Shown piece by piece: positions 1 through 9,234 of a DNA stretch of 64,000 bases. The translations under genes and the position numbers were made by a program. The DNA is from an uncultured Clostridia bacterium (GTDB lineage: Bacteria; Bacillota; Clostridia; Oscillospirales; Ruminococcaceae). Every line of letters begins with the position of its first letter. Positions within the stretch are counted from its first letter, which is position 1. The notes beneath the pieces were generated by a model, which was not told the DNA's origin, ran no database searches, and saw nothing but the letters and a program-made list of their open reading frames with translations. Location of the stretch: contig CAMCFA010000003.1 of assembly GCA_945873955.1 (NCBI GenBank), positions 1 through 64,000 of the forward strand, in the 5' to 3' direction.

Positions 1-9
1 CAGGCGGCT

Positions 10-36
10 CACATTATAGACTTTGTCTATAATGTG
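10..36. repeat. perfect 12-bp inverted repeat (hairpin or operator)
   Basis: CACATTATAGAC and its exact complement flank a 3-nt loop, just downstream of the DUF5711 gene on the minus strand. No T-run follows on either side, so it is a poor intrinsic terminator. Each arm contains TATAAT read outward, so it could instead be an operator overlapping a -10 box of a leftward promoter (TTAATC-17-TATAAT on the minus strand). The role is undecided because the window ends here. Confidence 0.5.
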
Positions 37-50
37 ATTAAGAATTAGTA

Positions 51-1178
51 TTATACCGCCGTCCGCTGGACAATATTATATCCCAGCAGGTAGGCATTTT
101 CACCTATTATTATCATGTCCGAATAATCGTCGTCCAGCTCGGTGCTTTTCACCTCGTTAAGCGAGCTGTCATATTCCGTGAGCGTTCTGTCCGCCAGAAC
201 ATACAGATTCCTGCCAACGCAGCGCACCCTTGTCACATTCCCCAGCGAAAGCGCCGCGGCAGCTTCCAGCGAATCGTCGTACACCGTCAGCACATAACCG
301 CCGCTGCTGTCCTCCAGCAGCACTGAGCGGATATCGCCGCGGGGTATCTGCGAAACGCTCTTTACAAAGGAGGTCTCGGCGGTTATCTCGCCGCTGTCCT
401 TGTCAAGCAGCTTCGCGCCGCCGGCTGTCACCGCGAACACGCCCTTTGAGGAGTGTTCCAGCGAAAATACCATGTGAGAGCCGACGTAGGTCTGCCAGAT
501 ACTTCCCTCGGCGTTGTCAAGGTCGAACCGCATGATGTAGTATTCCAGCTCGCCGTTCTGCGCGCCGCATACCGAAACGTAAACGCTGTTGTCGTCGTCG
601 GAAAATTCCACCCGGTCGATAAGATACAGCGGTGAAGCCCATCGGAATATCTGCTTGCCCTCGCCGTTGAAAACGTACAGGCAGTTAGTGTACTTCTCAG
701 ACTTTGTGACCACCGCGCAGCGCTCGCCGTTGCTTATTTCGGCGAAGTCGATAGTGTCCTCGGTGGAATTGCTGTACACCTCGCCGGAGCGCGAATAGAA
801 CTTCATATCCCTGCCGTTGCGGTCGTAAATTAGCGCCCGGCGGCTGTTGCTCGCCATCGCGGGATTCTGCAGCCCGTGCTGCACGTTGGCGATCATCGCC
901 CCGTCGGAATTATAGGTGTAGAAGTATGTATCCGTCAGCAGGCAGAAGTTGTCCCCAAGCTCGTCCAGAACGTAGTCGGTGCTGCCCGGCAGATCCACCG
1001 GGAAACCGCCCTTCCCCACGTCCAGAGCCGCGTCCTTGAGCGGCGCGATTATGCTGCCCCAGTTCGCCGCGATTATTACCACGACAAGAATTATCACTGC
1101 AAAGATCGCAAGATTTATCCCGAATTTCCTAGCCGCCCGCTTTTTGCGGAATCTGTTGATATCGTCGCGTTTATCCAT
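51..1178 (-). CDS. DUF5711 family membrane-anchored beta-propeller-like protein
   Basis: A 375-residue protein with a basic cytoplasmic N-terminus (about 20 residues, rich in K and R), one membrane helix at about residues 22-41 and a large extracytoplasmic part. The outer part is made of short repeated strand pairs with recurring Y/D/G turns, resembling a WD40/PQQ-like propeller. This matches the family named DUF5711 in Clostridia, whose function is not known. The gene ends the long ruv-ecf operon and follows truA by 24 nt. The ATG start is supported by its position and by the typical basic start of the protein. There is no catalytic motif to report. A role as cell-surface sensor or scaffold is only a guess. 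Confidence 0.7.
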   Translation of the reverse strand: MDKRDDINRFRKKRAARKFGINLAIFAVIILVVVIIAANWGSIIAPLKDAALDVGKGGFPVDLPGSTDYVLDELGDNFCLLTDTYFYTYNSDGAMIANVQHGLQNPAMASNSRRALIYDRNGRDMKFYSRSGEVYSNSTEDTIDFAEISNGERCAVVTKSEKYTNCLYVFNGEGKQIFRWASPLYLIDRVEFSDDDNSVYVSVCGAQNGELEYYIMRFDLDNAEGSIWQTYVGSHMVFSLEHSSKGVFAVTAGGAKLLDKDSGEITAETSFVKSVSQIPRGDIRSVLLEDSSGGYVLTVYDDSLEAAAALSLGNVTRVRCVGRNLYVLADRTLTEYDSSLNEVKSTELDDDYSDMIIIGENAYLLGYNIVQRTAV

Positions 1179-1202
1179 TCTAACACCGCCCTGTGTTCAA
1201 GT

Positions 1203-1946
1203 TCAGTAGCTTACTTCGTTAAGGTACAGCCCCTCCGGCGGGAGGGTTATCCCGGCAAGCTCCCTGCTGCCGGTCTCCAGCGCCTGCCGGACGTCGTCCA
1301 GTGTCCGCCTGCCCTCGCTGACATAGATCAGCGTTCCGGCGCATATTCTCACCATATTATACAGAAATCCGCTGCCGCTTATGCGTATTTCGCATATCTG
1401 ACCGCGCATTTCAGCGTGAAAGTCATATATCGTTCTTACCGTGGACTTCATTCTGGCCTTGCCCTCGGCACGGCAGAAAGCCCCGAAATCATGCTCGCCG
1501 ATCAGAAGCTGCGCAGCGTTGTTCATCTTGTCCAAATCAAGCTCATAAGGGTAATGATACGCCAGCTTCTGCATGAACACGTCCCGCTGCGGGGTGTTCG
1601 CTATCAGGTAGACGTACTCCTTGCCCTTGGTGCAGTACCGCGCGTGGAAGTTCTCCGGCGCGTCCTCGCAGGAAAGCACCGCGATATCCGGCGGCAGCAG
1701 CGTGTTCATGCCCTTGATAAAGCCCTCGCAGGGTATCCTGCTGTCAACATGCACATTGAAGCAGAACCTCCTCGCATGAACCCCGGTGTCCGTCCTTGAA
1801 CAGCCGTATATCACCGGCGCGGGGATCTTCAGCAGCTTTCCTATGCAGTTTTCCACGACCTCCTGCACGGTGAGCGCGTTGCCCTGCCGCTGAAAGCCGT
1901 GATATTCCGCGCCGTTATAGGCGATAAAAACCTTTAGGTTGCGCAT
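1203..1946 (-). CDS. truA: tRNA pseudouridine(38-40) synthase TruA
   Basis: Converts uridines 38, 39 and 40 in the anticodon arm of many tRNAs to pseudouridine. The 247-residue length is normal for the family. The N-terminus shows the typical YNGAEYHGFQRQ strand, and the catalytic aspartate lies in CSRTDTGVHAR at about residue 53. The C-terminal FLYNMVRICAGTLIYV segment is the conserved second half of the fold. A GAGGTGA Shine-Dalgarno sits just before the ATG. It lies 20 nt after ecfT, the same ecfA-ecfT-truA order as in Bacillus and many Firmicutes. Confidence 0.96.
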   Translation of the reverse strand: MRNLKVFIAYNGAEYHGFQRQGNALTVQEVVENCIGKLLKIPAPVIYGCSRTDTGVHARRFCFNVHVDSRIPCEGFIKGMNTLLPPDIAVLSCEDAPENFHARYCTKGKEYVYLIANTPQRDVFMQKLAYHYPYELDLDKMNNAAQLLIGEHDFGAFCRAEGKARMKSTVRTIYDFHAEMRGQICEIRISGSGFLYNMVRICAGTLIYVSEGRRTLDDVRQALETGSRELAGITLPPEGLYLNEVSY

Positions 1947-1965
1947 AGTTCACCTCGTCACCTCT

Positions 1966-2778
1966 TTACGGCAGCACCGGGAAGCAGTTTATCACAATTA
2001 CCGCCGCCATAAGCGCCAGCATTACTCCGACAGCAACATAGTCCCTCGGCGCGGTGTGCATTACTTTCAGCCGGGTGCGCCCCTCGCCGCCGTGATAGCA
2101 GCGGCACTCCATTGCGGTGGCAAGCTCGTTCGCCCGCTTGAATGCCGACACGAACAGAGGTATCAGCACCGGGATAAGCGCCTTCGCCTTCTTGAACAGC
2201 CCGCCGGTATCCAGCTCCGCGCCCCTCGCTTTCTGGGCGGACATTATCTTGTCCGTTTCCTCCACCAGCGTGGGAATAAACCGCAGCGCAATAGTCATCA
2301 TCATGGACAGCTCATGCACCGGAACGTGTATCTTCTTCAGCGGCGAAAGCAGCCGTTCTATCGCGTCGGTGAGCATTATCGGCGAGGTGGTGTAGGTCAG
2401 CAGCGACATTCCCACGATCAGCGTGATAACTCTTATCAGCATGAACAGCGCCGTGTGAACTCCCTCCGGGTATATCTCAATGAACTCCCACTTGAACAGC
2501 GGCGTTTCTCCCTTTACGAAAAACAGGTTCAGTATGCCGGTGAATATCATCAGCGGAAGTATCGGCTTAATGCTCTTTAATATCATTATCAGCTTGATGT
2601 CCGCCAGAATATAGCATACCACCATGAACAGCATACCGAGGATAAGCCCGGTGTAGCTCTGCGCCGTAAAAAGAATAACAAGGTAAAGTATATCCAGCAC
2701 GAGCTTTACGCGGCTGTCAAGCCTGTGTATGACCGATTTGCCGGGAAAATACTGCCCTATCGTAATGTCCTTTATCAT
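1966..2778 (-). CDS. ecfT: Energy-coupling factor transporter transmembrane protein EcfT
   Basis: The membrane scaffold of ECF-type vitamin and metal importers, which connects the two EcfA ATPases to exchangeable substrate-binding S components. The 270-residue protein has hydrophobic helices at about 25-70, 85-110 and 115-150 and at the C-terminus. The two cytoplasmic coupling helices are visible as QKARGAELD and the second box ending MECRCYHGG, which replaces the commoner ARGY form. It follows the fused ecfA gene by 17 nt and precedes truA. No S component is adjacent, which suggests a group II (shared) module. One S component is encoded at 46987 in this window. Confidence 0.95.
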   Translation of the reverse strand: MIKDITIGQYFPGKSVIHRLDSRVKLVLDILYLVILFTAQSYTGLILGMLFMVVCYILADIKLIMILKSIKPILPLMIFTGILNLFFVKGETPLFKWEFIEIYPEGVHTALFMLIRVITLIVGMSLLTYTTSPIMLTDAIERLLSPLKKIHVPVHELSMMMTIALRFIPTLVEETDKIMSAQKARGAELDTGGLFKKAKALIPVLIPLFVSAFKRANELATAMECRCYHGGEGRTRLKVMHTAPRDYVAVGVMLALMAAVIVINCFPVLP

Positions 2779-2795
2779 TTTGTTCTACCTTTAAC

Positions 2796-4565
2796 TCAAT
2801 GCTTTATCAGCGGAAGCAGACGTTCTGCCGCCCTTTCGGTCGTGTAGATGTCGTTTCCGATATCAGTGCCCAATTCTTTAAGGATATGGCTCATACGGGT
2901 TATCTGCGGTACGTCAAGACCTATCTTCGCGAGCTGATCTGTCATGCCGAACACCCTGTCCACCGTATCATAGCAGAACAGCCGGCTCTTGTTCATGACA
3001 AGCACCTTGCCCGCGTACTTCACGATGTCCTCCATTGAGTGGGACACCAGCAGTATCGTCTTGCCGTACTGCTCGTGATACCGCTTTATCATGCCAAGTA
3101 TCTTGTCCCTGCCCTTAGGGTCAAGACCCGCCGCCGGCTCGTCAAGGATAAGCACCTCCGGGTCCATGGCAAGCACCCCGGCAAGGGCGACGCGCCGCTG
3201 CTGTCCCCCGGAAAGCTCAAACGGCGACCTGTCCAGCAGATGCGTGATACCCATGCTTTCCGCCGCCTGCTTTACGCGCTTGTCGATGTCCTCGTCGGAA
3301 AGCCCCATGTTCTTCGGACCGTAGGCAATGTCCTTTGCCACAGTTTCCTCAAAGAGCTGGTGCTCTGAGTACTGGAACACTATCCCGACCTTAAAGCGGA
3401 TATCGCGGATATTCACGTCCTTTGCCCATATATCCGCCCCGTCCACCAGCACAGTGCCGGAGGTAGGCTTCACCAGACCGTTGAAGTGCTGTATCAGCGT
3501 GGATTTGCCGCTGCCGGTGTGTCCGATAATTCCCACGAACTCGCCCTGTTCGATAGCAATGTCCACGTTGTCCACGGCGGTTTTCTCGAAGGGCGTTCCA
3601 ATGCTGTATTTATAGGTCAGTTTCTCGCCCTGCAATACTATCGGGCGCTTGTCCGCGGTGATCTCCCGCTCCGGCTCTGCCTGCGGAATGACCGTGCTCC
3701 TGCCCTCTGTCAGCCGGTGCAGAGCCTCGGCGCACTCCTGCTCGCCGATTATTTCCGTGGAAATATCCACGCCCTGCTCCCGAAGCTCCTCACAAAGCTC
3801 CGTCACCTGCGGGACGTCCAGACCAACGGATTTGAGCCGCTTCACCTGAGAAAAGATCTTCTTCGGCACGTCGTCCATTATTATCTTTCCGCCGTCCATG
3901 ACTACCACCCGGTCAGCCTGCGCAGCTTCGTCCATGTAGTGGGTAATCAGAACCACAGTTATGCCCTTTTCCCGGTTCAGCGTGTGGATCGTCTTCATGA
4001 CCTCCCGCCTACCCTTCGGGTCAAGCATTGCTGTCGGCTCGTCCATGACGATACACCGAGGCTGCATTGCGATAACTCCCGCAATGGCGACCCTCTGCTT
4101 CTGCCCGCCGGAAAGCTGGTGCGGCGCGTGCTCCCGGAACTCGTACATGTCCACCTGCTTCAAGGCGTCGTCCACCCTCTGCCGTATCTCCGGCTGGGGA
4201 ACTCCCATGTTCTCCGGCGCGAACGCCACGTCCTCCTCGACAATGGTAGCAACAAGCTGATTGTCCGGGTTCTGGAAAACCATGCCCACCGTCTGGCGTA
4301 TATCGTATATCTTTTCCTCGTCTGAGGTGTCCATTCCCGCGACAGTCACCTTGCCCTCGGTGGGGTAAAGAATCGCGTTAAGGTGCTTCGCCAGCGTGGA
4401 TTTGCCGCAGCCGTTGTGTCCCAGCACCGCAAGGAACTGGCCCTCCGGCACGGAAAGGCTGACGTTTTTCAGCACCTGATTCCGCCCGGTCTCGTTGCCG
4501 TCCTCGTCCCGACTGACATAGTCAAAGCTGACGTTCTCGACCTCGATGATGTTTGTATCTGACAA
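2796..4565 (-). CDS. ecfA: Fused EcfA1-EcfA2 energy-coupling factor ATPase
   Basis: Two complete ABC ATPase domains in one 589-residue chain. Domain 1 has Walker [10 protein letters not shown], signature LSGGQKQR and Walker [13 protein letters not shown]. Domain 2 (from about residue 310) has [17 protein letters not shown] and [11 protein letters not shown]. In most Firmicutes these are separate genes, ecfA1 and ecfA2. Here they are joined, with a roughly 35-residue linker rich in E/R after the first domain's C-terminal helix. Both halves keep the Q-loop [12 protein letters not shown] or [12 protein letters not shown] typical of Ecf ATPases. The start is a TTG after an AGAGG box. The gene stands 7 nt after the methyltransferase gene. 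It powers vitamin or metal uptake together with EcfT. Confidence 0.94.
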   Translation of the reverse strand: MSDTNIIEVENVSFDYVSRDEDGNETGRNQVLKNVSLSVPEGQFLAVLGHNGCGKSTLAKHLNAILYPTEGKVTVAGMDTSDEEKIYDIRQTVGMVFQNPDNQLVATIVEEDVAFAPENMGVPQPEIRQRVDDALKQVDMYEFREHAPHQLSGGQKQRVAIAGVIAMQPRCIVMDEPTAMLDPKGRREVMKTIHTLNREKGITVVLITHYMDEAAQADRVVVMDGGKIIMDDVPKKIFSQVKRLKSVGLDVPQVTELCEELREQGVDISTEIIGEQECAEALHRLTEGRSTVIPQAEPEREITADKRPIVLQGEKLTYKYSIGTPFEKTAVDNVDIAIEQGEFVGIIGHTGSGKSTLIQHFNGLVKPTSGTVLVDGADIWAKDVNIRDIRFKVGIVFQYSEHQLFEETVAKDIAYGPKNMGLSDEDIDKRVKQAAESMGITHLLDRSPFELSGGQQRRVALAGVLAMDPEVLILDEPAAGLDPKGRDKILGMIKRYHEQYGKTILLVSHSMEDIVKYAGKVLVMNKSRLFCYDTVDRVFGMTDQLAKIGLDVPQITRMSHILKELGTDIGNDIYTTERAAERLLPLIKH

Positions 4566-4571
4566 ATTATC

Positions 4572-5444
4572 TTACCTCTGTTTAAAACTTACTATCGCCG
4601 TACTTCCCGCCGGAAGCGGCATTCCGGTCTGTTTTACCGGAAGCCCTATCTCCTGCGAATCCACTGAGATATCAAACCGCTGACCCACCGTCATTTGCAG
4701 CAGGTAGCTCATAACGCTTGCCGAAAGTCCAGTGGTGTAGCTGTTCAGCAGAATGAACAGCGGTCTGTCCGAAAGGAGCTGCGTGCAGGAGGTCATGAGA
4801 TCGTAAATGCAGTCCTCCAGCTTCCACATCTCGCCGTTTGTTCCCCTGCCGTAGCTCGGCGGGTCAAGTATTATGCCGTCGTAGCGCGTCCCCCGGCGTA
4901 TCTCGCGGTTGATGAACTTCTGCGCGTCGTCCACTATCCAGCGTATCGGTCTTTCCGACAGACCGGAGAGCTTCGCGTTAGTGCGCGCCCAGTCCACCAT
5001 ACCCTTTACCGCGTCCACATGGCAGACGGAGGCTCCCGCCGCCGCGCAGGCAAGGGTCGCTCCCCCGGTGTAGGCGAAAAGGTTCAGCACGTTTATCGGG
5101 CGGTCTGCCCCGCGAATCGCGTTCATGCAGTAGTCCCAGTTCACCGCCTGCTCCGGAAAAAGCCCGGTGTGCTTGAACCCGGTGGGCTTCACCATAAAGG
5201 TGAGGCCGCCGTACTTTATCTGCCACGACTCGCTGAGCTTCCTGCGGTAGTCCCACGAACCGCCGCCGGAGGAGGAACGGTTGTACTTCGCGTGCGCCGT
5301 CTGCCACTCCGGGGCGGTATTGCCGCTTTTCCAGATTATCTGCGGGTCGGGGCGGATAAGGATAACGTCCCCCCAGCGCTCAAGGCGCTCCCCGTCAGAG
5401 GTGTCGATAAGGCAGTAGTCCTGCCACTTGTCTGATACTCTCAT
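4572..5444 (-). CDS. Class I SAM-dependent methyltransferase (RlmI/RlmK-like)
   Basis: A 290-residue protein with a Rossmann methyltransferase core. Motif I is NLFAYTGGATLACAAAG (about residues 124-140), followed by the acidic strand HVDAVKG, then VDDAQKF, and the DPPSYGRG motif (about 198-205) that places the target base. This set is typical of 23S rRNA (cytosine-5)-methyltransferases of the RlmI/RlmK/YxjB group. The N-terminal PUA domain seen in RlmI is absent or very short, so the exact target cannot be assigned. The gene lies between the Imm1-like gene and ecfA in the long operon. Confidence 0.85.
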   Translation of the reverse strand: MRVSDKWQDYCLIDTSDGERLERWGDVILIRPDPQIIWKSGNTAPEWQTAHAKYNRSSSGGGSWDYRRKLSESWQIKYGGLTFMVKPTGFKHTGLFPEQAVNWDYCMNAIRGADRPINVLNLFAYTGGATLACAAAGASVCHVDAVKGMVDWARTNAKLSGLSERPIRWIVDDAQKFINREIRRGTRYDGIILDPPSYGRGTNGEMWKLEDCIYDLMTSCTQLLSDRPLFILLNSYTTGLSASVMSYLLQMTVGQRFDISVDSQEIGLPVKQTGMPLPAGSTAIVSFKQR

Positions 5445-5462
5445 TTCTTCTGTCCTTTAAAT

Positions 5463-5822
5463 TTAAAGTTTCTGCCACTCAATGCACTCCGGCAGCTTCA
5501 TTTCTTTCATGAATTCGGCGGCGCATTCCAGCACCTTGCTCTCCGGGACTATCTGCCCGCGCTCGATAGTATACGCCTCGCCGTCGATATTGACGTCAAC
5601 TGTGCCGTGCAGCTTCCTGTCGCCGACGGAAACGTAAGCCGTTCCGCCCTCGGCGGTAAAGTAGTTCAGCGAAGCGCCGTCCTCGCAGCAGAGTATCGCT
5701 ATGCAGGGGTAGGTGTCAGTCCCCTCACCCAGCCATATCTCTCCGCAGGCGGCGTTCAGCGCGTCCTTAAGCTGCTCTTTATCGTTCACCGGGAAGTTCC
5801 CGTTATTTGCACAAACTAACAT
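5463..5822 (-). CDS. Small acidic protein resembling Imm1-type immunity proteins
   Basis: 119 residues, acidic, no signal peptide or membrane segment. The pattern YPCIAILCCEDGASLNYF, then a G-T-A-Y-V-S-V-G-D stretch, and a C-terminal helix ending EFM...LPECIEWQKL resembles Imm1 immunity proteins, which typically end with an EF...P-x-C-x-x-W helix. The match is judged by eye only. It sits 12 nt after glmM and 18 nt before the methyltransferase gene, with a clear AGGAG box. No toxin gene is adjacent, which is odd for a true immunity gene, so it may be a domesticated or orphan copy. Confidence 0.5.
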   Translation of the reverse strand: MLVCANNGNFPVNDKEQLKDALNAACGEIWLGEGTDTYPCIAILCCEDGASLNYFTAEGGTAYVSVGDRKLHGTVDVNIDGEAYTIERGQIVPESKVLECAAEFMKEMKLPECIEWQKL

Positions 5823-5834
5823 TATTTTCTCCTG

Positions 5835-7196
5835 TTATGTGAGATTTGCCCGTACAGTATCAGCGATAAAATTCGCAAGGCGCTCTACCATTGCCATGTC
5901 CTTGCCCTCTACCATTACACGGACTAACGGCTCGGTGCCGCTCTCCCGCACAAGGACTCTGCCGCCGCCGGAAAGCTCCTTTTCCGCCGCAGAAATGCTC
6001 TCCGCGATCGCGGGAATGCTGCTCCATTTGCCCTTTCCCTCGGCTGAGATACGCACGTTCACCAGAAGCTGCGGGTAGTCCTCGATATCCCGGCACAGCT
6101 CCGACAAGGGCTTTCCGGTCTCCTGCATTACCTTGATGAGCATTGCCGCGGTAAGCTGCCCGTCGCCGGTGGTGGCGTGGTCGAGCAGGATTATATGCCC
6201 GGACTGCTCCCCGCCTATATTATAACCGTTTTTGCGCATTTCTTCCAGAACATATCTGTCCCCGACCTTTGCGCAGACGGTTTTCATGCCGTTGTTCTTC
6301 ATGAAGTCGTGGAAGCCGAGGTTGCTCATGACCGTTACGACCGCCGCGTCGCCTTTGAGGATACGCTTCTCCTTCATGCGTTTCGCCAGCACTGCAATTA
6401 TCCTGTCGCCGTCAATAACTCTGCCGTTTTCGTCCACCGCAAGGCACCTGTCGGCGTCGCCGTCGAACGCGAAGCCCGCGTCGAACCCGCCGTTCTTCAC
6501 CTGCTCACAGAGCTGCTCAATATGGGTAGAGCCGCAGCCGTCGTTGATGTTCGTGCCGTCCGGCTCGTCGGCGAGAAACTCGCAGGAGTCGCCAAGATAC
6601 GCGAACAGCTTCGGCGCAGTCGCCGCGGAACTTCCGTTAGCGCAGTCAAAGCAGAAACGCAGGTTCGTCCCGGCGTAATTCCCCGCGCCCACGCAGTCGC
6701 GGATATGCTGTATGTAATCCTTGCAGGCGCTGCTCAGACGGGTTATCCTGCCCACGGAAGTACCCTCGCACAGCGGAATATCGCACTTCTTATCAAGGAT
6801 AAGCTCCTCTATCTCCTCCTCAACGCTGTCCGGCAGCTTGAATCCGTCCGAGGAGAACAGCTTTATGCCGTTGTACTCCACCGTGTTGTGTGACGCAGAT
6901 ATCATCACGCCGGCGTCAGCGCCGTAAGCCTTGACAAGATATGCCACCGCCGGGGTAGGAACTACACCCAGCAGAAGCGCGTTCGCTCCCACCGAGGCAA
7001 GCCCCGCGGACAGCGCCGCTTCAAGTATCTTTGACGAAATTCTCGTGTCCATGCCGACGATTATGTTCGGGTGGACTTTTCCGCTCTCCTTTGTCAGGAC
7101 GTAAGCCGCCGCCCTGCCTATCTCCATTGCTCGCTCGCAGGTAAGCTCTGTCACCGCGACTCCCCTTGCACCGTCAGTGCCGAATATTCTTCCCAT
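5835..7196 (-). CDS. glmM: Phosphoglucosamine mutase GlmM
   Basis: Interconverts glucosamine-6-phosphate and glucosamine-1-phosphate, the step before UDP-GlcNAc for peptidoglycan. The 453-residue length is usual. The phosphoserine loop is GVMISASHN (about residues 98-106), the Mg2+ loop is DGDADR (about 242-247), the sugar loop is GGEQSGHI, and the phosphate-binding loop is VRESGTEPLVRVM near the C-terminus. The start MGRIFGTDGARG is the family hallmark. It lies 27 nt after ruvB. Confidence 0.97.
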   Translation of the reverse strand: MGRIFGTDGARGVAVTELTCERAMEIGRAAAYVLTKESGKVHPNIIVGMDTRISSKILEAALSAGLASVGANALLLGVVPTPAVAYLVKAYGADAGVMISASHNTVEYNGIKLFSSDGFKLPDSVEEEIEELILDKKCDIPLCEGTSVGRITRLSSACKDYIQHIRDCVGAGNYAGTNLRFCFDCANGSSAATAPKLFAYLGDSCEFLADEPDGTNINDGCGSTHIEQLCEQVKNGGFDAGFAFDGDADRCLAVDENGRVIDGDRIIAVLAKRMKEKRILKGDAAVVTVMSNLGFHDFMKNNGMKTVCAKVGDRYVLEEMRKNGYNIGGEQSGHIILLDHATTGDGQLTAAMLIKVMQETGKPLSELCRDIEDYPQLLVNVRISAEGKGKWSSIPAIAESISAAEKELSGGGRVLVRESGTEPLVRVMVEGKDMAMVERLANFIADTVRANLT

Positions 7197-7223
7197 CTTG
7201 ATTCCCCCAAATTATGTATTATC

Positions 7224-8279
7224 TCAGAAGTCGTCCAGCGTCTGCTGTCCGTCCTGCAATATACCCAGATGTTTGTACGCCAGCGCGGTCGCCGTGCGCC
7301 CTCTCGGAGTTCTTGCAATAAAGCCTAACTGCATAAGGAACGGCTCGCAAACCTCCTCCAGCGTGACCGACTCCTCGCCCAGCGCGGACGCCAGAGTTTC
7401 CAGTCCCACCGGACCGCCGTTGTAGCCCTTGATTATCATTTCAAGGAAGCGTCTGTCCAGCCGGTCAAGTCCCAGCCTGTCTATGTCCTCGCGCCCAAGT
7501 GCGATATCCGCGATCTCGCGGTTTATCTTTCCGTCGCCCAGTACCTCCGCGTAGTCGCGGACGCGCTTCAGCAGGCGGTTCGCGATTCTCGGCGTCCCGC
7601 GTGAGCGCTTCGCGATCTCCATTGCGCCGTCCTTTGTGCAGGGTATCGCTAAGATCACCGCCGAACGCTGCACGATACTGCACAGCTCCTCCGGGGTGTA
7701 AAGCTCCAGCCGCTGAATCACGCCGAATCTGTCGCGAAGCGGCGCGGAAAGCTGCCCGGAGCGGGTAGTCGCGCCTATCAGCGTGAACCTTGGCAGGTCT
7801 ATTCTGATAGACCGCGCGGACGGACCGTTGCCCATGATTATATCCAGCACGAAGTCCTCCATAGCGGGGTACAAAACCTCCTCCACCTGCCGTGAGAGCC
7901 GGTGTATCTCGTCGATAAACAGCACGTCGTTCGGCTGGAGGTTGGTAAGCAGCGCCGCCAAATCCCCGGCTTTCTCAATAGCGGGACCAGAGGTCACCCG
8001 GATATTTACGCCCATTTCGTTCGCGATTATGCAGGAAAGAGTGGTCTTTCCAAGTCCCGGAGGGCCATAGAGAAGAACGTGATCAAGACATTCGCCGCGC
8101 TTTCTCGCCGCCTCGATATAGACCTGCATGTTCTCCTTGACCTTCTCCTGCCCTATGTACTCGGAAAGCAGCTTCGGGCGCAGGGAATACTCGATATCGG
8201 TATCTGCCTCATTATATTCCGGTTCGACGATTCGGTTACTTCTTTCCGGGTTTCCGCTAAATTCAGACATTTCCAGCAT
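7224..8279 (-). CDS. ruvB: Holliday junction branch-migration DNA helicase RuvB
   Basis: AAA+ motor that drives branch migration with RuvA. The 351-residue protein has Walker [10 protein letters not shown], Walker [10 protein letters not shown], sensor 1 IGATTRSG and the C-terminal winged-helix [11 protein letters not shown]. The chosen ATG at 8279 lies inside the 3' end of the TPR gene (17-nt overlap), preceded by GAGGAAG at good spacing. An internal ATG at 8270 is the alternative. The overlap implies translational coupling with the TPR gene, which separates ruvB from ruvA. Confidence 0.97.
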   Translation of the reverse strand: MLEMSEFSGNPERSNRIVEPEYNEADTDIEYSLRPKLLSEYIGQEKVKENMQVYIEAARKRGECLDHVLLYGPPGLGKTTLSCIIANEMGVNIRVTSGPAIEKAGDLAALLTNLQPNDVLFIDEIHRLSRQVEEVLYPAMEDFVLDIIMGNGPSARSIRIDLPRFTLIGATTRSGQLSAPLRDRFGVIQRLELYTPEELCSIVQRSAVILAIPCTKDGAMEIAKRSRGTPRIANRLLKRVRDYAEVLGDGKINREIADIALGREDIDRLGLDRLDRRFLEMIIKGYNGGPVGLETLASALGEESVTLEEVCEPFLMQLGFIARTPRGRTATALAYKHLGILQDGQQTLDDF

Positions 8280-9201
8280 CTGTATCTTCCTCTTCTAATG
8301 TACAGCGTTTATAGTATTCACGGGGCAGGTCCTCTCCCGTCGCGTCCGGCGCGTGGTTAAAGGTGTGAAGCGCGGTCATGCGCCTTGAAAGCTCCTCCGG
8401 GTCTTTATACCCGCAGAGCAGTGCCTTTTCGTAGTTCTCCCTGCACTTTTCCTCGTCATCGTGCATTGCGTACCATGTTGCAAGCTCTGCGTAGACCAGC
8501 GGGTGATTTTCCTGTATCGTCACCAGCTTTTGCAGAGTTTCCAGCGCCTTGTCGTCCTCGCAGCGCACCATGTATATCTTCGCAAGGCTGAAATAGGAAT
8601 AGCCGTGGTTCGGGTCGTATTCCAGCGCCTGCTGGAAGCAGTACTCCGCGCTGGACAGCTTCCCCTCCACGTAGTATGCATGTCCCAGCCGGGACTGCAC
8701 CTCCGGGTCGTCCGGGGCGAACTCCGCCGCCTTGCGGAAGCACCACAGCAGCCGCGGGTCGTTCTCGGTAGCCTCGTACAGCTTGATGAGCCACTCTATG
8801 CAGAACATCTGGTTCTGCCGCACGCTGGACAGACTCAGTGCCCGCTGGAGCAGGTCGTCCGCGTCGGGGTATTTCCCCTGAAACAGCTTCACTATGCCCT
8901 TGTATGCGTACTTCGCCGCCTCGTCGCTGCGTATCTTGCGTATTCCCTGCTTGCCAAGGGCTTTCAATGCCGCCCGGCGCAGTTCCACCTTGTTCCTTAT
9001 AATTAAGAACATATTTACAACAAAAGCCGACAGCGCCACTGCCAGAGCCAGCCCCAGCGCCATGATACAGCAGTATCTGTCGCTCTCGTCGCCCACCGAC
9101 ATAAAGTAGGACAGGAAGAATACCGCCTCAACCACCGCGATACCTAACGCTACCTGCATTCCCTTATTGCCGGACAGATGAATTTTCTTTTTTTCAGACA
9201 A
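8263..9201 (-). CDS. Membrane-anchored TPR-repeat protein
   Basis: About 312 residues. Two membrane helices lie at about 15-35 and 42-66, followed by a cytoplasmic helical region with at least three tetratricopeptide repeats (for example the [27 protein letters not shown]-type units ending near residue 225). The ORF track begins at a GTG at 9210, but AGAGGTG is itself the Shine-Dalgarno box and faces a TTG at 9201 after 6 nt, giving MSEKKK. That TTG is preferred. The gene lies between ruvA and ruvB and overlaps ruvB, so it is made with the junction-migration complex. A functional link is not known. TPRs normally hold protein partners. Confidence 0.75.
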   Translation of the reverse strand: MSEKKKIHLSGNKGMQVALGIAVVEAVFFLSYFMSVGDESDRYCCIMALGLALAVALSAFVVNMFLIIRNKVELRRAALKALGKQGIRKIRSDEAAKYAYKGIVKLFQGKYPDADDLLQRALSLSSVRQNQMFCIEWLIKLYEATENDPRLLWCFRKAAEFAPDDPEVQSRLGHAYYVEGKLSSAEYCFQQALEYDPNHGYSYFSLAKIYMVRCEDDKALETLQKLVTIQENHPLVYAELATWYAMHDDEEKCRENYEKALLCGYKDPEELSRRMTALHTFNHAPDATGEDLPREYYKRCTLEEEDTDAGNV

Positions 9202-9234
9202 TATTATCACCTCTGTAAGGGGGATATCATTTCA

